In this document: piece after piece, positions 7,773-16,039 of the stretch | Layout: each line of letters opens with the position of its first letter | How positions within the stretch are numbered: position 1 is the first letter of the stretch | From: Streptomyces aquilus | Lineage (GTDB): Bacteria > Actinomycetota > Actinomycetes > Streptomycetales > Streptomycetaceae | Length of the DNA stretch: 64,000 nt | Direction: 5' to 3' | Assembly: GCF_003955715.1 (NCBI RefSeq) | Contig: NZ_CP034463.1 | Coordinates: 3,286,001-3,350,000 of the forward strand | Position numbers and translations under genes: made by a program | The notes under the pieces: generated by a model | What the model was told of the DNA's origin: nothing | The model's database searches: none | Seen by the model: only the letters and a program-made list of their open reading frames with translations

Positions 7773-9374
7773 TCAGTCGCCGAAGACCGTCTCGTGGGGG
7801 CTGACGTCACGGGCGATGCTGATGCCCTGGACGTGCGAGGTCTTGAGCATCGGGTAGTTGGCCTCGCCGAAGACGCCGCCGGTCAGGCCGGTGCCGCCGT
7901 GGCTCGGGAGGTAGGGCAGGAAGCCGATGTGGGAGTCGTTGACCTTCAGCAGGCCGCCGTTGACGACCCGCTGGACGAAGGTGTCGACCACCGTCTCGTC
8001 CTTGGCCCACAGCGAGTTGCGCAGCCCGTACTCGTTGCTGTTGACGAAGTCCAGGAAGCGGTCGAGCAGCACCTCGTCGGTGTCCGGTTCGGCGACCACG
8101 ATCGGCAGCAGCGGGAAGAACGTCTCGTGCCGGACGACCTCGTGCTCGCGGGCCGTGCTCATTCCGTCCACCCGCAGCACGGTCGGCTGGAGGAAGACGC
8201 CGGTCTCCGAGGGGGTGCCGTCCAGTTCGGTGCGCAGCCCGCCGGTGACCAGTTCGGCGCCCTGCTCAAGGGCCCGGTCCAGCAGGCCGAAGAACCGCTC
8301 GGTGCGGCGCACCGGCGACAGCAGCACGTCCTCCTGGTCGGGGTAGCCGGGGCGTACGTCGGCGACCTTCCGCTTGACCTCGGCGATGAGGTCGTCGGCG
8401 ATGTCGGGGTGGGCCAGCACGTAGTTGGGGACCATGCAGATCTGCCCGGAGCCGTAGAAGGACTCGGTGATGGCTTCGGCGGCGTAGCCGAGGTCGGCGT
8501 CCTTCCAGACGATGATGCCGTCGTTGCCGGCGAGTTCCAGGATCGGCTTCTTGCCGTGGGCGACGCACTGTTCCTGGAAGCGCAGGCCTTCCTGGCTGCC
8601 TCCGATGTAGAAGATGTCGTCGATGAGCGGGCTGGAGATCCAACGGTCCAGTGTCTGCTTGGGGTTGGCGCACACCACGTTCAGCGTGCCGGGCGGCGCC
8701 CCGACCTCGTCCAGCAGCGGTGCCGCCACGTCCCGCAGCACCCACAGGGTGCTCAGCGCGATACTGCGCGGGGCGCGGACCACGACCGCGTTGCCGGCCA
8801 TCATCGCCAGGACGGCGAGGGCGGCGCTGGGCGCCGGTGCGTTCTGCGGCGGGTTGAAGGCGACCACCCCGTCCGGCTGCCGGCGGACGATCAGCCGGCG
8901 CCCGCGGTCCTCGAACTCGGTGTGCATCTGCTGCGCGTACCAGCGGATGCTCTCCTCGCTGTAGACCTGGAGCAGGCAACTCAGCTCCCAGCGGGCGAGT
9001 TTGACCGGGTGGGACTCGGCGACCAGCATCTCCACGAACTCGTCCTCGCGGCGCAGCAGTTCCTCACGGAAGAGGCTGCCGAGCCGGATGCGACGCTCCA
9101 GCGGAACCGCCGCCCAGCCGGGCGCCGCGGCGGCCGCGGCCTCGGTGGCGAGGTCGATGGCCGCGTCGTCGGCTATCGCGCAGCGGCCGATGACGTAAGG
9201 GTGCTCCGCGGCGTCGGAGTCCGCGTCCTTCTCAAGGGTGCGTTTGAGGCTGACACTGGTGAAGACATCCTCGAGAAGCGACTTGGCACTGACGGTGTAA
9301 ACCCAGCCGTCGCCTTCGATGTCTTTCCCCGCGATAAACAGCCCATAACTGCGCAACTTTTTTCCGGGATTCAT
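7773..9374 (-). CDS. Aldehyde dehydrogenase-family protein
   Basis: A 533-residue NAD(P)-dependent aldehyde dehydrogenase superfamily member. Catalytic Cys313 lies in GSGQICMVP and the general-base glutamate is Glu280 in ILELAGND. The Rossmann glycine motif is YIGGSQEG. The usual PWNFP segment is changed to FNPPQNAP, and the protein carries an N-terminal extension of about 60 residues. It is the first gene of the minus-strand operon, with 376 nt of promoter DNA upstream. Next to an aminotransferase it could reduce an acyl thioester to the aldehyde that is aminated, or oxidise an aldehyde; direction cannot be settled from sequence. Confidence 0.85.
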   Translation of the reverse strand: MNPGKKLRSYGLFIAGKDIEGDGWVYTVSAKSLLEDVFTSVSLKRTLEKDADSDAAEHPYVIGRCAIADDAAIDLATEAAAAAAPGWAAVPLERRIRLGSLFREELLRREDEFVEMLVAESHPVKLARWELSCLLQVYSEESIRWYAQQMHTEFEDRGRRLIVRRQPDGVVAFNPPQNAPAPSAALAVLAMMAGNAVVVRAPRSIALSTLWVLRDVAAPLLDEVGAPPGTLNVVCANPKQTLDRWISSPLIDDIFYIGGSQEGLRFQEQCVAHGKKPILELAGNDGIIVWKDADLGYAAEAITESFYGSGQICMVPNYVLAHPDIADDLIAEVKRKVADVRPGYPDQEDVLLSPVRRTERFFGLLDRALEQGAELVTGGLRTELDGTPSETGVFLQPTVLRVDGMSTAREHEVVRHETFFPLLPIVVAEPDTDEVLLDRFLDFVNSNEYGLRNSLWAKDETVVDTFVQRVVNGGLLKVNDSHIGFLPYLPSHGGTGLTGGVFGEANYPMLKTSHVQGISIARDVSPHETVFGD

Positions 9375-9566
9375 CTCGCGGACCCTTCGGAAAATGCAAT
9401 CGAAATGGGATTGCAGGGGATTGCAGGAGAATTCGGAATGATGATTGCAGTCGGTACTGACCGCGTCCTGACGCGATGCTGATCCGGGAATCCGGTCCAG
9501 GTCCTGGCCTGATCCCTATTCGATGGTGTCGACGGCGCACCGCCGCGATGAGCATTCAGGATGGCC

Positions 9567-9584
9567 TGACTTCGCGCTGACACC
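9567..9584 (-). promoter_or_regulatory. SARP-type direct repeats upstream of the ALDH operon
   Basis: Two heptamers, TGACTTC and TGACACC, start exactly 11 bp apart (9567 and 9578). Read on the minus strand they are GGTGTCA and GAAGTCA, with GAAGTCA followed after 8 bp by TGAATG as a possible -10. Streptomyces antibiotic regulatory proteins bind heptamer repeats at 11-bp spacing, with the proximal one 8 bp from the -10. The same motif and geometry recur at 22763 and 23259, so I infer one shared activator for three transcription units. No SARP gene is in the window. Confidence 0.55.
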
Positions 9585-9602
9585 GCACTTGAGTTCGGGC
9601 AG

Positions 9603-9643
9603 GGTAATCACCGGAGCCCGCCGGTGATTACCTGGTAGGTAAT
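9603..9643. promoter_or_regulatory. Inverted-repeat operator near the MFS promoter
   Basis: A perfect 12-bp inverted repeat: GGTAATCACCGG at 9603-9614, 6-nt centre, CCGGTGATTACC at 9621-9632. A further AGGTAAT half-site at 9637-9643 makes an overlapping palindrome (ATTACC, TGGT spacer, AGGTAAT region). The layout is typical of a repressor operator, placed about 110-150 nt upstream of the MFS exporter start and 230 nt from the divergent operon. The XRE/MmyB-like regulator at 12202 is the only cluster regulator in view and a candidate ligand-responsive binder, but that link is a guess. Confidence 0.5.
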
Positions 9644-9750
9644 TGACCCCCGGGCCGCCCCGGCGACACGCTGGAGTTCGCACTCGACCCATCGGCCATC
9701 CGGCCGTGGGCGCAGCTGAACATCCGTGTGTTCGTTGGGAGTTACGAAGG

Positions 9751-11214
9751 ATGACCACCGAGACCAACCGCAGCGCCCCGGCGTCGTCCCCGGGCGCACC
9801 GGCGGCCGCGCCCCCGGCCGTACCGCACCGGCTGATCCTGCCGACGGTGCTCGCCGGTGTCTTCATCACCACGCTGGACTTCTTCATCGTCAATGTCGCC
9901 ATCCCCTCGTTGCAGACGGACCTGCATGCCGGCGCCTCGGCCATCGAGTGGGTGGTCGCCGGATTCGGGCTGGCCTACGGCGTCGGCCTGATCACCGGCG
10001 GCCGGCTGGGCGACCTCTTCGGCCGCCGCAGGATGTTCCTGCTGGGCATGGGCCTGTTCACGATCGCCTCGCTGCTGTGCGGTGTCGCGCAGACCAGTGA
10101 GTTCCTGGTCTTCTCCCGGGTCCTGCAAGGCCTGGCCGCGGCACTGCTCGCCCCCCAGGTGCTGGCCCTGCTGGGCACGATCTTCACCGGCCCGGCCCGG
10201 CTGAAGGTGTTCGCCGGGTACGGCCTGGCCATGGGGCTGGCCGCCGTCTTCGGGCAGCTCATCGGCGGTCTGCTGATCGAGGCCGACATCGCGGGCCTGG
10301 ACTGGCGTGCCTGCTTCCTGGTGAACCTGCCGATCTGCCTGCTGATCATGGCCCTGACCGTCAAGCTGGTCCCCGAGTCGAAGGCCGAGGGCAAGCCCAA
10401 GCTGGACTTCCTCGGCGTCGGCGTGATCACACTCGCGCTGGTCGCGCTGGTGCTGCCGCTCATCGAGGGCCGCGAGAAGGGCTGGCCGGCCTGGACCTGG
10501 GGCTGCTTCGCGGCGTTCGCGGTGCTGCTGGCCGTGTTCGTGGGCGTCGAGCGGTCGATCGCCGCTCGGGGCGGCTCGCCGCTGGTGAACATGGAGATGT
10601 TCAAGGACCGCGCGTTCGTCGTGGGCCTCGGCTGCCAGCTGGTCTTCTGGATGGGCCAGGCGTCGTTCTTCCTGGTCCTCGCCCTGTACATGCAGGCGGG
10701 CCGCGGCCTGAGCGCACTGGAGGCCGGGCTGCTCTTCGCCGCCATCGGCGCCGGTTACATGTACACCTCGATGAACGCGACGAAGTTCGCCGCCAAGCTC
10801 GGCCGCCAGGTGATCGCCGTCGGCGCCGTGATCATGGCCGTCGGTCTGATCGTCATCGGCATCACCGCCGCCCAGCTCGGCGACGGCGGCCACACCGCGT
10901 GGCTGATCCCCGGCCTGGCGATCGACGGTGCGGGCATGGGCCTGGCGGTCGCGCCGCTGGCGTCCACCGTGCTCGCCCGGGTCAACCCGCAGTACGCGGG
11001 CTCGGCCTCCGGTGTGCTGACCACCGGCCTCCAGATCGGCAACTCGATCGGCGTCGCGATCATCGGCGTGATCTTCTACAACGCGCTCGGCGACCACCCC
11101 GTGGCCTCGACCTACGCGCACGCCTTCGACATGGGGATCTACTTCCTCGTCGGGGTCGCCGCGGCCCTGGCCCTGCTGGTGCAGGCGCTGCCGCGGACGA
11201 ACGCCGGGAAGTAG
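9751..11214 (+). CDS. MFS drug exporter (DHA2, 14-TM type)
   Basis: A 487-residue major facilitator superfamily pump of the 14-helix DHA2 class. The first helix carries LDFFIVNVAIP (motif D1 of this class), and the helix 2-3 loop is GGRLGDLFGRRRMF (motif A). A motif C-like glycine-rich segment (YGLAMGLAAVFGQLIGG) lies in helix 5. ATG at 9751 follows a GGGAG-type ribosome site; a longer in-frame extension upstream lacks one. It faces away from the biosynthetic operon but is embedded in the cluster, so it most likely exports the product and gives self-resistance, as VlmF is thought to do for valanimycin. Confidence 0.9.
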   Translation: MTTETNRSAPASSPGAPAAAPPAVPHRLILPTVLAGVFITTLDFFIVNVAIPSLQTDLHAGASAIEWVVAGFGLAYGVGLITGGRLGDLFGRRRMFLLGMGLFTIASLLCGVAQTSEFLVFSRVLQGLAAALLAPQVLALLGTIFTGPARLKVFAGYGLAMGLAAVFGQLIGGLLIEADIAGLDWRACFLVNLPICLLIMALTVKLVPESKAEGKPKLDFLGVGVITLALVALVLPLIEGREKGWPAWTWGCFAAFAVLLAVFVGVERSIAARGGSPLVNMEMFKDRAFVVGLGCQLVFWMGQASFFLVLALYMQAGRGLSALEAGLLFAAIGAGYMYTSMNATKFAAKLGRQVIAVGAVIMAVGLIVIGITAAQLGDGGHTAWLIPGLAIDGAGMGLAVAPLASTVLARVNPQYAGSASGVLTTGLQIGNSIGVAIIGVIFYNALGDHPVASTYAHAFDMGIYFLVGVAAALALLVQALPRTNAGK

Positions 11215-11336
11215 CTCCCGCGAGCACCACCGCACGAACGCCGGGAGGCACCCCCCACCGGCACCCCCCGCACGACCCCCTGGAGCGGCGGCCCTCGTGT
11301 CGCCGCTCCGACACTCACACAGAGAGAGAGTTGACG

Positions 11337-12038
11337 TTGAACGCCGACGACCTGCTGAAGCGTTACGTCGCCGTCTGGAACGAGCCCGACGCCGCCGCGC
11401 GCGGGGCCGAGGTGGCGAACCTGTGGACCCCGGACGGGCTCCACTACACCCAGACCCGCCGCTTCCAGGGCACCGAGCAGCTGGTGGCCCGGGTCACCGA
11501 GGCGCACGACCAGTTCGTGGCCGGACAGGGCCTGCGCTTCCGGTCCGGGGACAACCCGGTCGGCCACGCCGGCGCGCTGACGTTCAACTGGCTGATGACT
11601 CCCGGTGACTCCGACACCGTGCTCGCGGTCGGCTTCGACGTCGTACTCCTCGACGACGAGGGCCGCATCATCGCCGACTACCAGTTCAACGAGCCGCCCA
11701 TGCCCACGGACGAGCTGGACGCGCAGGCCGAACGGCACCTGGCGGCCGGCACGGCCGAGGAACCGCGCAAGGAGGTCGCCGACCTCTATCTGCCGGGCGC
11801 GCTCTACGTCGACGAGACCGGCGCGCACGACGGTGTGGACGCCATCGCCGCGGCCCTCGTGGCAAGCGGGGCCCGGCAGCGGGCGGGCAGCGCCTCGGCC
11901 CAGCACGACGCCTTCCGCTACCCGTGGCGCACGGCGACGGGCGAGACCGGCGTGGACTTCCTGCTCCGCGACGAGCAGGGCCTGATCCGCGAGCACCATC
12001 GCTTCGTCGGTGCCGGACGGCACCAGGCGCAGGCGTAG
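11337..12038 (+). CDS. Tandem SnoaL/NTF2-like double-domain protein
   Basis: About 233 residues forming two consecutive NTF2/SnoaL-like cone-shaped domains. The first (about residues 3-118) begins LLKRYVAVWNEPD and contains LWTPDGLHYTQTRRFQG and FDVVLLDDEGRIIADYQ. The second (about 125-230) repeats the pattern with VADLYLPGALYVDETGAHDG and VDFLLRDEQGLIREHHRFVG. The TTG at 11337 is preceded at a good distance by GAGAGAGAG; an in-frame TTG at 11331 is the alternative. SnoaL-like proteins act as cyclases, hydratases or isomerases, or only bind ligands. Its first half resembles the single-domain protein at 13064, suggesting duplication within the cluster. Substrate is unknown. Confidence 0.7.
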   Translation: MNADDLLKRYVAVWNEPDAAARGAEVANLWTPDGLHYTQTRRFQGTEQLVARVTEAHDQFVAGQGLRFRSGDNPVGHAGALTFNWLMTPGDSDTVLAVGFDVVLLDDEGRIIADYQFNEPPMPTDELDAQAERHLAAGTAEEPRKEVADLYLPGALYVDETGAHDGVDAIAAALVASGARQRAGSASAQHDAFRYPWRTATGETGVDFLLRDEQGLIREHHRFVGAGRHQAQA

Positions 12039-12201
12039 TCGCGCACACCCCCGCAGACCCCCGGTCCGCGGCGCACTCGCAGGTGCCGCGGGCCGGGACA
12101 CGGCGGTCCGTGAGCGGTGTCCCCCGTCGCCGCTCGCGGACCGCTCGGGCGACCGTCTTCCGCGGTTGTCCCCGACGCCCGGAATGATGCAGGGTGAAGA
12201 G

Positions 12202-13050
12202 ATGACCGAGGTGCAGGTAAGCCGGCAAGTGTCCCGCTCCGTGGGTGAGCTGATGCGACAGTGGCGGGAGCAGCGAGGCTACAGCCAGCTCGCGCTGGCC
12301 ACCCGGGCCGAGATCTCCGCACGTCACCTCAGCTTCCTGGAGACCGGGCGCTCCAAGCCCAGCCGCGAGATGGTGCTGCGACTGGGCCGACAACTCGAAC
12401 TGGCGTTGCGCGAGCAGAACCAGCTGCTGCTGGCCGCCGGCTACGCGCCCGCCTACACGGACTCTCCCCTGGATGCCGCCGAGATGCGCCCCGTACACGA
12501 TGCGCTCCGCCAGATCCTGTCGGGGCACGAACCCTTCCCCGCCCTCGTGGTGGACCGCCACTGGAACATCGTGCTCAGCAACAGCGGCTTCGCGCTCTTC
12601 GCGGAGGGCGCCGCGCCCCATCTGCTGCGCTCCCCCGTCAACGCGCTCCGCCTCGCCCTGCACCCCGAGGGCATGCAGCCGCGCATCCTCAACTTCCCCG
12701 ACTGGCGCGCGCAGTTGATGCAGCGGCTGCGGCGACGCGTGGAACTCACCGCCGAGCCGGGCCTTTCGGAGCTGTACGACGAACTGTGCACGTATCCGGC
12801 GGGCCCCGAGCCGACGCACCCGCCGCGCAGCGACAACGCCGATCTGACCCTGCCGCTGCGCCTGCGCTACCAGGACATGGAGCTCTCCCTGTTCTGTACG
12901 ATCGCCACCTTCGGCATGCCGCTGGACGTGACCGTCGCCGAGCTGGCCGTCGAGGCGTTCCTGCCGGCCGACGCGAACACGGGAGCGCTGCTGACCCGGC
13001 TGCACGCCGCTGCCCCTGCCGGGCAGGAGCCGGCAGGGGCAGCGGAGTAG
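12202..13050 (+). CDS. XRE-family regulator with MmyB-like ligand-binding domain
   Basis: A 282-residue transcription factor. Residues about 10-70 form a helix-turn-helix (LMRQWREQRGYSQLALATRAEISARHLSFLETGRSKPS). The remainder matches the MmyB-like PAS-type domain that binds acyl ligands in Streptomyces regulators (FPALVVDRHWNIVLSN, LTLPLRLRYQDMELSLFCTIATFG). The ATG at 12202 has AGGG seven bases upstream. Regulators of this family often sit next to SnoaL-like or SDR genes that they control. It probably senses a pathway acyl intermediate or product and may bind the inverted repeat at 9603, though only position supports this. Confidence 0.85.
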   Translation: MTEVQVSRQVSRSVGELMRQWREQRGYSQLALATRAEISARHLSFLETGRSKPSREMVLRLGRQLELALREQNQLLLAAGYAPAYTDSPLDAAEMRPVHDALRQILSGHEPFPALVVDRHWNIVLSNSGFALFAEGAAPHLLRSPVNALRLALHPEGMQPRILNFPDWRAQLMQRLRRRVELTAEPGLSELYDELCTYPAGPEPTHPPRSDNADLTLPLRLRYQDMELSLFCTIATFGMPLDVTVAELAVEAFLPADANTGALLTRLHAAAPAGQEPAGAAE

Positions 13051-13063
13051 AGGAGCAGAACCG

Positions 13064-13474
13064 TCAGGCGGCTGCTTCCCCGGGCGCCGGGACCACATAG
13101 CTGGGCGGCGTGTCGAAGTACTGGTGATCGGTGACGATCCGGCCCTCGTCGTCCAGGGTCACGAAGTCGAAGCCGACGGCCTCCAGGGCGCCGGTGGTCT
13201 CCGACACCATCACCCAGTTGAAGCGCAGGGTGTCGTGCTGTCCGCGTGCGTTGTTGCAGGAGCGGAAGGTGAACCCGCCGGTGGCGTAGGCGTCGTGGGC
13301 GTAGCCGACCTGGGTGGCGATGGCCTCGTGGCCGGTGACGACGGCGATGGCGTTGGCGTAGCTGCCGTCGGGCGCCCAGAGTTCCTCGACGCGCTTGCGC
13401 CGGGCCTCCGGGTCGGTCTCGGTCCAGGCGGCGACGTAACGGTCCGCGAAGTCATTGGGGTTGACCAGAGTCAT
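13064..13474 (-). CDS. SnoaL/NTF2-like protein
   Basis: A 136-residue single-domain NTF2-like protein: N-terminal helix (FADRYVAAWTETDPEARRKRVEELWAPDG), a cone of strands with FRSCNNARGQHDTLRFNWVM, and a terminal strand FDFVTLDDEGRIVTDHQYFD. It shares its general layout with the first half of the double-domain protein at 11337. It is the last gene of the minus-strand PKS operon, 53 nt after the thioesterase stop. Such proteins can be cyclases or isomerases, but no catalytic residues can be assigned with confidence. Confidence 0.75.
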   Translation of the reverse strand: MTLVNPNDFADRYVAAWTETDPEARRKRVEELWAPDGSYANAIAVVTGHEAIATQVGYAHDAYATGGFTFRSCNNARGQHDTLRFNWVMVSETTGALEAVGFDFVTLDDEGRIVTDHQYFDTPPSYVVPAPGEAAA

Positions 13475-13527
13475 GTCGGACTCCCTTTCGGTGGCGGGTT
13501 GCTGTTCCGGGTGCTGTTCCGGGTCGT

Positions 13528-14310
13528 TCACAGCGCGGACCTGGCCGCCGCCGCCCGGCCGAGCAGCAGGCGGACGAAGTCCGCGGTGATGGTCGTCGTC
13601 TCCTCGTGGAGGAAGAAGTGGCCGCCCCGGAAGAGGCGGTTGCCGAGGTAGGACGTGGTGCGCGGCACCCAGGAGTCCATGGCCTCCGGGTCCACCAGCG
13701 GGTCCTTGTCGGCGCTGTACGTGACGATCGGACAGGGCACTTCGGCGGCGTCGTCGTGATAGCTGGCGCAGACCTCCAGGTCCGCCCGCATGGCCGGCAT
13801 CATCAGCCCGAGTGCCTCGGTGTCGTTGAGGATGGCCTCGGGCAGCGAGCCCAGACCCCGGGCCCACTCCACCAACTCGCTCTGCGGCACCCGCAGTTGC
13901 TCGGGCGCCGGGGTGCGGAAGCCCTGCGGCGCCCAGGCCGAGGCGCCGAGCAGCACGGGGGGCTGTTCGCCGCGCTCGGCCAGCTCGACGGTGAGCCGGT
14001 AGGCGAGCAGTGCCCCCATGCAGTGCCCGAAGACCGCGTAGGGGCGGCCGTCGAGTTCGGCGCTGACACAGTCGGCCAGCGTCTCCACGAGCGGGCCCAC
14101 GTCGGTGAACATCTCCTCGCCGAGCCGCTCCTGACGGCCCGGCAGCTGGACGGCCTGGGTGGAGACGTCGGCGGGGATCAGCGGCGGCCAGTCCCGGTAG
14201 ATCGACGCCCCGCTCCCCGCGTAGTGCAGCAGGAAGATCCGGGTTCCGGCCTCGGGTGCGCTCTCCGGCTGGAACCAGCGGTCCGCCCCGGCGGCGACGG
14301 GCTCGGTCAT
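13528..14310 (-). CDS. Type II thioesterase with cysteine nucleophile
   Basis: A 260-residue alpha/beta-hydrolase of the external (type II) thioesterase family, which removes acyl groups from carrier proteins. Family motifs are FLLHYAGSGAS, VQLPGRQERLGE and the C-terminal RGGHFFLHE, whose His231 is the catalytic histidine; the acid is in SADKDPLVD. The nucleophile elbow, normally GHSMG, is GHCMG, so Cys97 replaces the serine; the codon is TGC. It is encoded between the acyl ligase and the SnoaL-like gene and could edit or off-load the polyketide synthase. The cysteine may change the preferred acceptor. Confidence 0.9.
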   Translation of the reverse strand: MTEPVAAGADRWFQPESAPEAGTRIFLLHYAGSGASIYRDWPPLIPADVSTQAVQLPGRQERLGEEMFTDVGPLVETLADCVSAELDGRPYAVFGHCMGALLAYRLTVELAERGEQPPVLLGASAWAPQGFRTPAPEQLRVPQSELVEWARGLGSLPEAILNDTEALGLMMPAMRADLEVCASYHDDAAEVPCPIVTYSADKDPLVDPEAMDSWVPRTTSYLGNRLFRGGHFFLHEETTTITADFVRLLLGRAAAARSAL

Positions 14311-14350
14311 CTCGCTCCTTGAGGTGGTGGGCTGATGTTCGGTGCGTTTG

Positions 14351-15910
14351 TCATCCCGCGGCCGCCGCGATGCGCTGACGCAGTTCACGGCGCAGCACCT
14401 TGCCGGTGGGGTTGCGGGGCAGGACGTCCAGGAACTCGTAGCTGTTGGGGATCTTGAAGTCGGCCAGCCGGCCACGCAGGAAGAGCAGCAGGTCACGCCC
14501 GGTGACCTCGGCGCCCGGCGCGGCGACCACGCAGGCGCGGACCGTCTCGCCCCAGCGGGCGTCGGGGACGCCGACGACGGCGACGTCGGCGACCGCGGGG
14601 TGCGCCCGCAGCGCGTTCTCCACCTCGACGGGGTAGATGTTCTGCCCGGCGACGATGATCGTGTCGTTGATCCGGTCGCAGAGGAACAGATAGCCGTCCT
14701 CGTCGAGATATCCGGCGTCGCCGAGCTTCAGCCAGCCGTCGTGCAGCGCCCGTGCGGTGGCCTCCGGCTGCCGGAAGTACTCCACGAAGTGCGCCGGCGT
14801 CCACACGGTGACCTGCCCGATGGCGCCGGCCGGCAGCTCCTTGCCGTCCTCGTCGACGATCCGTACGACGTTGCCGGGGCAGACCCGGCCGGCCGAGGTC
14901 AGCCGGGGGTTGCCCAGGACGTGGTCGGCCGGCGTGAGGCAGGTGACGACGCTGCCGGTCTCGGCGGCTGCGTACATCTGGGCGAGCTCACAGCCGAACA
15001 CGCTGAGACAGCGCTCCAGTTGGGACGGGGAGATGGGGGCGCCGCCGTAGACGACCTTGCGCAGCGAGGCGAACGCCTCCGGCCCGGCCCGGTGTTCGGC
15101 CATCATCATGTCGAGCATCGCCGGGGCCGCCCACACGGTGGTGACCCGATGCTCGGGGATCAGCCGTACGGCCTCCTCGGCGACGAACATCCCCATCACC
15201 ACCGACGTGGCACCGACGTTGAAGGCGTGCATGAACCAGGCCATGCCGCCCGAGTGCAGACCGGGGAAGCAGATCAGGGTGCGGTCCTCGGGCCGCCAGT
15301 CGATCCAGTCGCAGTCGGCGCGGCGCATCTGCTCGACGAAGGTGAAGAAGGTGCGGTGGGCGAGGACGACGCCCTTGGGCAGGCCGCTGGTGCCGCTGGT
15401 GTACATCTGCACCATCGGGTCCTCGGTCCCGACCGCCACGTCCACGTCGGTGTCGGGGGCGTCGCCCTTCCAGGCGAGGAAGCCTTCGGCGGGGTGACCG
15501 TCGCCGTCAAAGCGGTGGATCTCACGCAGGTCGGGCAGGCTGTCGCGGACCCGCTCGACGGCGGACAGGAACTCGCCCTGCACGAAGGCCATCCGGGCGC
15601 CGGAGTCACGCAGGATGTGGTCCACCTCGCCCGCGGTCAGCCGCCAGTTGATGGGGACGAGGACCACGCCGGTCTTGGCGCAGCCCACGGCGAGGTCGTA
15701 GTAGTGCTCGTTCTCCCGCCCGAGGAAGGCGACCCGGTCACCGCGCGACAGGCCCGCGGCGGTGAGGGCGTGGGCGGTGCGGTTGCTGGCCCGGTGCAGT
15801 TCGGCGTAGGTGGTCTCACGGCCCTCGCAGATGATCGCCGGGTGGTCCGGCCGCTGGGCGGCGTGCTGAAGGGATCGGGCGGCAATGGTGTCCGTGCTCG
15901 GTCCGGCCAC
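14351..15910 (-). CDS. Fatty acyl-AMP/CoA ligase
   Basis: A 519-residue ANL-superfamily ligase. Motifs: P-loop MYTSGTSGLPKG, A5-type MYAAAETG, GDAGYLDEDGYL, DRINDTIIVAGQNIYPVEVE hinge, and terminal PTGKVLRREL with the catalytic lysine. The GTG at 15910 is chosen because AAGGAG lies six bases upstream; the longer frame to 16024 is proline-rich spacer. It would activate a free fatty acid as acyl-AMP and pass it to CoA or an ACP. Placed directly after the polyketide synthase with the thioesterase next, it may reactivate the released chain for reduction to an aldehyde. Confidence 0.9.
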   Translation of the reverse strand: MAGPSTDTIAARSLQHAAQRPDHPAIICEGRETTYAELHRASNRTAHALTAAGLSRGDRVAFLGRENEHYYDLAVGCAKTGVVLVPINWRLTAGEVDHILRDSGARMAFVQGEFLSAVERVRDSLPDLREIHRFDGDGHPAEGFLAWKGDAPDTDVDVAVGTEDPMVQMYTSGTSGLPKGVVLAHRTFFTFVEQMRRADCDWIDWRPEDRTLICFPGLHSGGMAWFMHAFNVGATSVVMGMFVAEEAVRLIPEHRVTTVWAAPAMLDMMMAEHRAGPEAFASLRKVVYGGAPISPSQLERCLSVFGCELAQMYAAAETGSVVTCLTPADHVLGNPRLTSAGRVCPGNVVRIVDEDGKELPAGAIGQVTVWTPAHFVEYFRQPEATARALHDGWLKLGDAGYLDEDGYLFLCDRINDTIIVAGQNIYPVEVENALRAHPAVADVAVVGVPDARWGETVRACVVAAPGAEVTGRDLLLFLRGRLADFKIPNSYEFLDVLPRNPTGKVLRRELRQRIAAAAG

Positions 15911-16039
15911 GGAAGTCTCCTTTGCGGGGTGCCGGGGTGGGGCTCGTGGGGTGGGTGGGGAGCCGTACGGGGTGCCGAGGGGGCTTGCGCGGGGTGCCGG
16001 GGCGTGGAGCTCGTACGGCTCCACGCCCCGGCCCCTCGG

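Larger units (their letters stand above)
9375..9750. promoter_or_regulatory. Divergent intergenic region, ALDH operon / MFS
   Basis: The 376 nt between the divergent aldehyde dehydrogenase operon and the MFS exporter contain no convincing gene. They hold two recognisable elements, listed separately: a pair of TGAC direct repeats with 11-bp spacing, and a 12-bp perfect inverted repeat with an additional half-site. The AT content (9375-9460) just upstream of the dehydrogenase start is higher than in the surrounding DNA, fitting a leader or promoter region. Confidence 0.7.
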
